From Gammaproteobacteria bacterium (GTDB lineage: Bacteria > Pseudomonadota > Gammaproteobacteria > Pseudomonadales > Azotimanducaceae): a DNA stretch of 35,835 nt. A program made the translations under genes and the position numbers. Where the stretch lies: positions 1 to 35,835 of the forward strand of contig VXYL01000103.1 in NCBI GenBank assembly GCA_009846005.1, written 5' to 3'. Positions 34,821 to 35,835 of the stretch are shown here, piece by piece; the stretch's first letter is position 1, and the number at the start of each line of letters is the position of its first letter. The notes under the pieces are model-generated. The model did no database searches. It was not told the origin of the DNA and worked only from the letters and a program-made list of their open reading frames with translations.

Positions 34821-35261
34821 TACGACGTCTCGACTGTCTACCTTGCAGGGCCGCACAAACGGTCGCAGGAAGCCGATGGAGCGTGCTTGGGCCATCAACA
34901 CGACGCGACGAACAGGCATCTTGGCCTTGCCGCATTCCAAGGCGTCTGTTAGTTTCCCTCGATGCTGGCGGCGGCGACGCCATGCCGTTGAGCGGGCATC
35001 GGCGCACTAGGAGGACGAGCGCATCGTGCTACAATCGGACTGTGGCGGAGGAGTGGTCTTCGTTGACGGTGTTTGGCGTTGCATGAACGGCACCTTGGGT
35101 GCCGTCGCCGGTGCCTTCTCGGGAAGTGCCGGGTATAGTGCCGGGAAATCTGTTCAAGCTACCGGACATGCCAGAAGCTAACCCCGTTCCTACACCCCCC
35201 AGATACATGGTTGACCGGCAACATGACTGAAATAAGCGAAAGCCCGAAGGAGGGCATGAAC
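34821..35261. other. Long gap upstream of the last gene
   Basis: No convincing gene lies here. TACAAT at 35030-35035 within GCTACAATCG repeats the word before the decaheme operon, and TATAGT at 35134-35139 is a second -10 candidate; neither has a clear -35. If used they would give leaders of about 220 or 115 bases before the last gene, enough for regulation at RNA level. AAGGAGG at 35247-35253 is the ribosome site of the next gene. Confidence 0.4.
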
Positions 35262-35835
35262 ATGAACAACTCCCCGGCGAATGGGATAGGCGGTGGGCGT
35301 TCCAGCGTTGGCTCGCGCCTATTGCATGGCTGTCTGCGAACACTGAGCTCGGTCTTGGTTGTAGGCGCTACGTTTTCGGGTGCGAATGCGAGTGCGCAGC
35401 AACCCGTCCTCTATACGAACCAGCCAGGAAACTATGGCGAGGTCGTGGAAGGTGCCGATGCCAAGTTCAGGATATGCCAGAGCAGTAGCCAAGCAGCGGC
35501 CTTGACGGTCAACGTCGGCGTCTCTGAAACCGGTGCCGCAATCAAGGGAACCGTGCCTACGACGTTCGAGTTCGAGGCAGGACAGGCGGGGACTGCGCGT
35601 TGTACGGACTTCACGGTCGAGACGGACGATGACATGACCGACGAGCCTGACAGTGTCATCACGACGGTGCTGTTGGCAGGTTCTGGCTACACACTTGCAC
35701 AGTTCGGGGAACACTCAGCTGACGTTACCGTGACCGATAACGACGAACCTGGCGGCGACGGGGACGGCGACGGCGATGGTGACGGCGATGGTGACGGCGA
35801 CGGCGACGGAGACGGCGACGGCGACGGCGATGGTG
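35262..35835 (+). CDS. Secreted Calx-beta-like protein with Gly-Asp repeat (partial)
   Basis: The 5' end of a large secreted protein, open to the window edge. From the ATG at 35262 it has a basic N-region and hydrophobic core ('LSSVLVVGATFSGANASAQ'), a Sec signal ending around residue 46. Next comes one beta-sandwich domain of about 105 residues beginning 'QQPVLYTNQPGNYGEVVEGA' and ending 'SADVTVTDNDEP', the usual closing motif of Calx-beta domains; it has a Cys pair that may form a disulphide. Then a Gly-Asp repeat starts and runs to the edge, resembling acidic calcium-binding linkers. The ATG at 35262 is preferred because AAGGAGG is eight bases upstream; ATG at 35256 is only two away. A surface or adhesin role is inferred. 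Confidence 0.8.
   Translation, partial: MNNSPANGIGGGRSSVGSRLLHGCLRTLSSVLVVGATFSGANASAQQPVLYTNQPGNYGEVVEGADAKFRICQSSSQAAALTVNVGVSETGAAIKGTVPTTFEFEAGQAGTARCTDFTVETDDDMTDEPDSVITTVLLAGSGYTLAQFGEHSADVTVTDNDEPGGDGDGDGDGDGDGDGDGDGDGDGDGDG
35754..35835 (+). repeat. Six-base tandem repeat coding Gly-Asp
   Basis: GGCGAC, with GGGGAC, GGCGAT, GGTGAC and GGAGAC variants, repeats about 13 times without a break up to the last base of the window. It codes (Gly-Asp)n in frame with the Calx-beta-like protein. Such DNA tends to vary in copy number and often breaks short-read assemblies. Confidence 0.9.

Noticed and set aside
35754-35835. CRISPR-like repeat at the right edge
   Set aside because: The units are six bases long, contiguous and keep the reading frame; there are no spacers.

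Overview
The window is a GC-rich chromosomal segment, probably from an uncultured Gammaproteobacterium. Outer-membrane genes (a TonB-dependent receptor, an MtrB-type porin, a small barrel-like protein), many c-type haem motifs, a RibB protein with a degenerate RibA half and an LTA-synthase/OpgB-like enzyme point to a Gram-negative proteobacterium; the exact lineage is inference. Short dispersed palindromic repeats sit in several intergenic gaps. No phage, transposase or CRISPR genes were seen.

Left part (1.3-14.8 kb) is a redox locus. On the minus strand are a 1,709-residue secreted diheme protein with beta-sandwich repeats and CBM60-like modules, a Tat-exported DUF1501 protein starting 11 bases after it, and a small diheme cytochrome c bracketed by two direct copies of an intergenic repeat. 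Divergently, on the plus strand, are a decaheme MtrA/DmsE-type cytochrome overlapping an MtrB/PioB-type outer-membrane barrel, then a TonB-dependent receptor. Together they look like an electron conduit across the outer membrane joined to uptake or processing of an external substrate. No MtrC-like surface decaheme cytochrome is present.

Middle part (14.9-24.7 kb) holds an exported intradiol dioxygenase, a small 101-residue protein followed closely by a GST-fold protein, a barrel-like protein and a glyoxalase-like protein. A minus-strand run of five genes follows: RibB with a degenerate GTP cyclohydrolase half, PdxA-like dehydrogenase, zinc alcohol dehydrogenase, MurA-like enolpyruvyl transferase with Asp in place of the catalytic Cys, and an MBL-fold protein. 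This set may be housekeeping or a specialised pathway; sequence alone does not decide. A tRNA-Arg(UCG) gene lies upstream.

Right part (24.7-35.8 kb) holds a CoA transferase, a glyoxalase-like gene coupled to an exported amidohydrolase, a second amidohydrolase (ACMSD type), then a plus-strand run: membrane phosphoglycerol-transferase/sulfatase-fold protein, alanine racemase (4-base overlap), SDR oxidoreductase and class III aminotransferase. The window ends inside a secreted Calx-beta-like protein with a Gly-Asp repeat, whose hexanucleotide-like DNA probably explains the sequence end.
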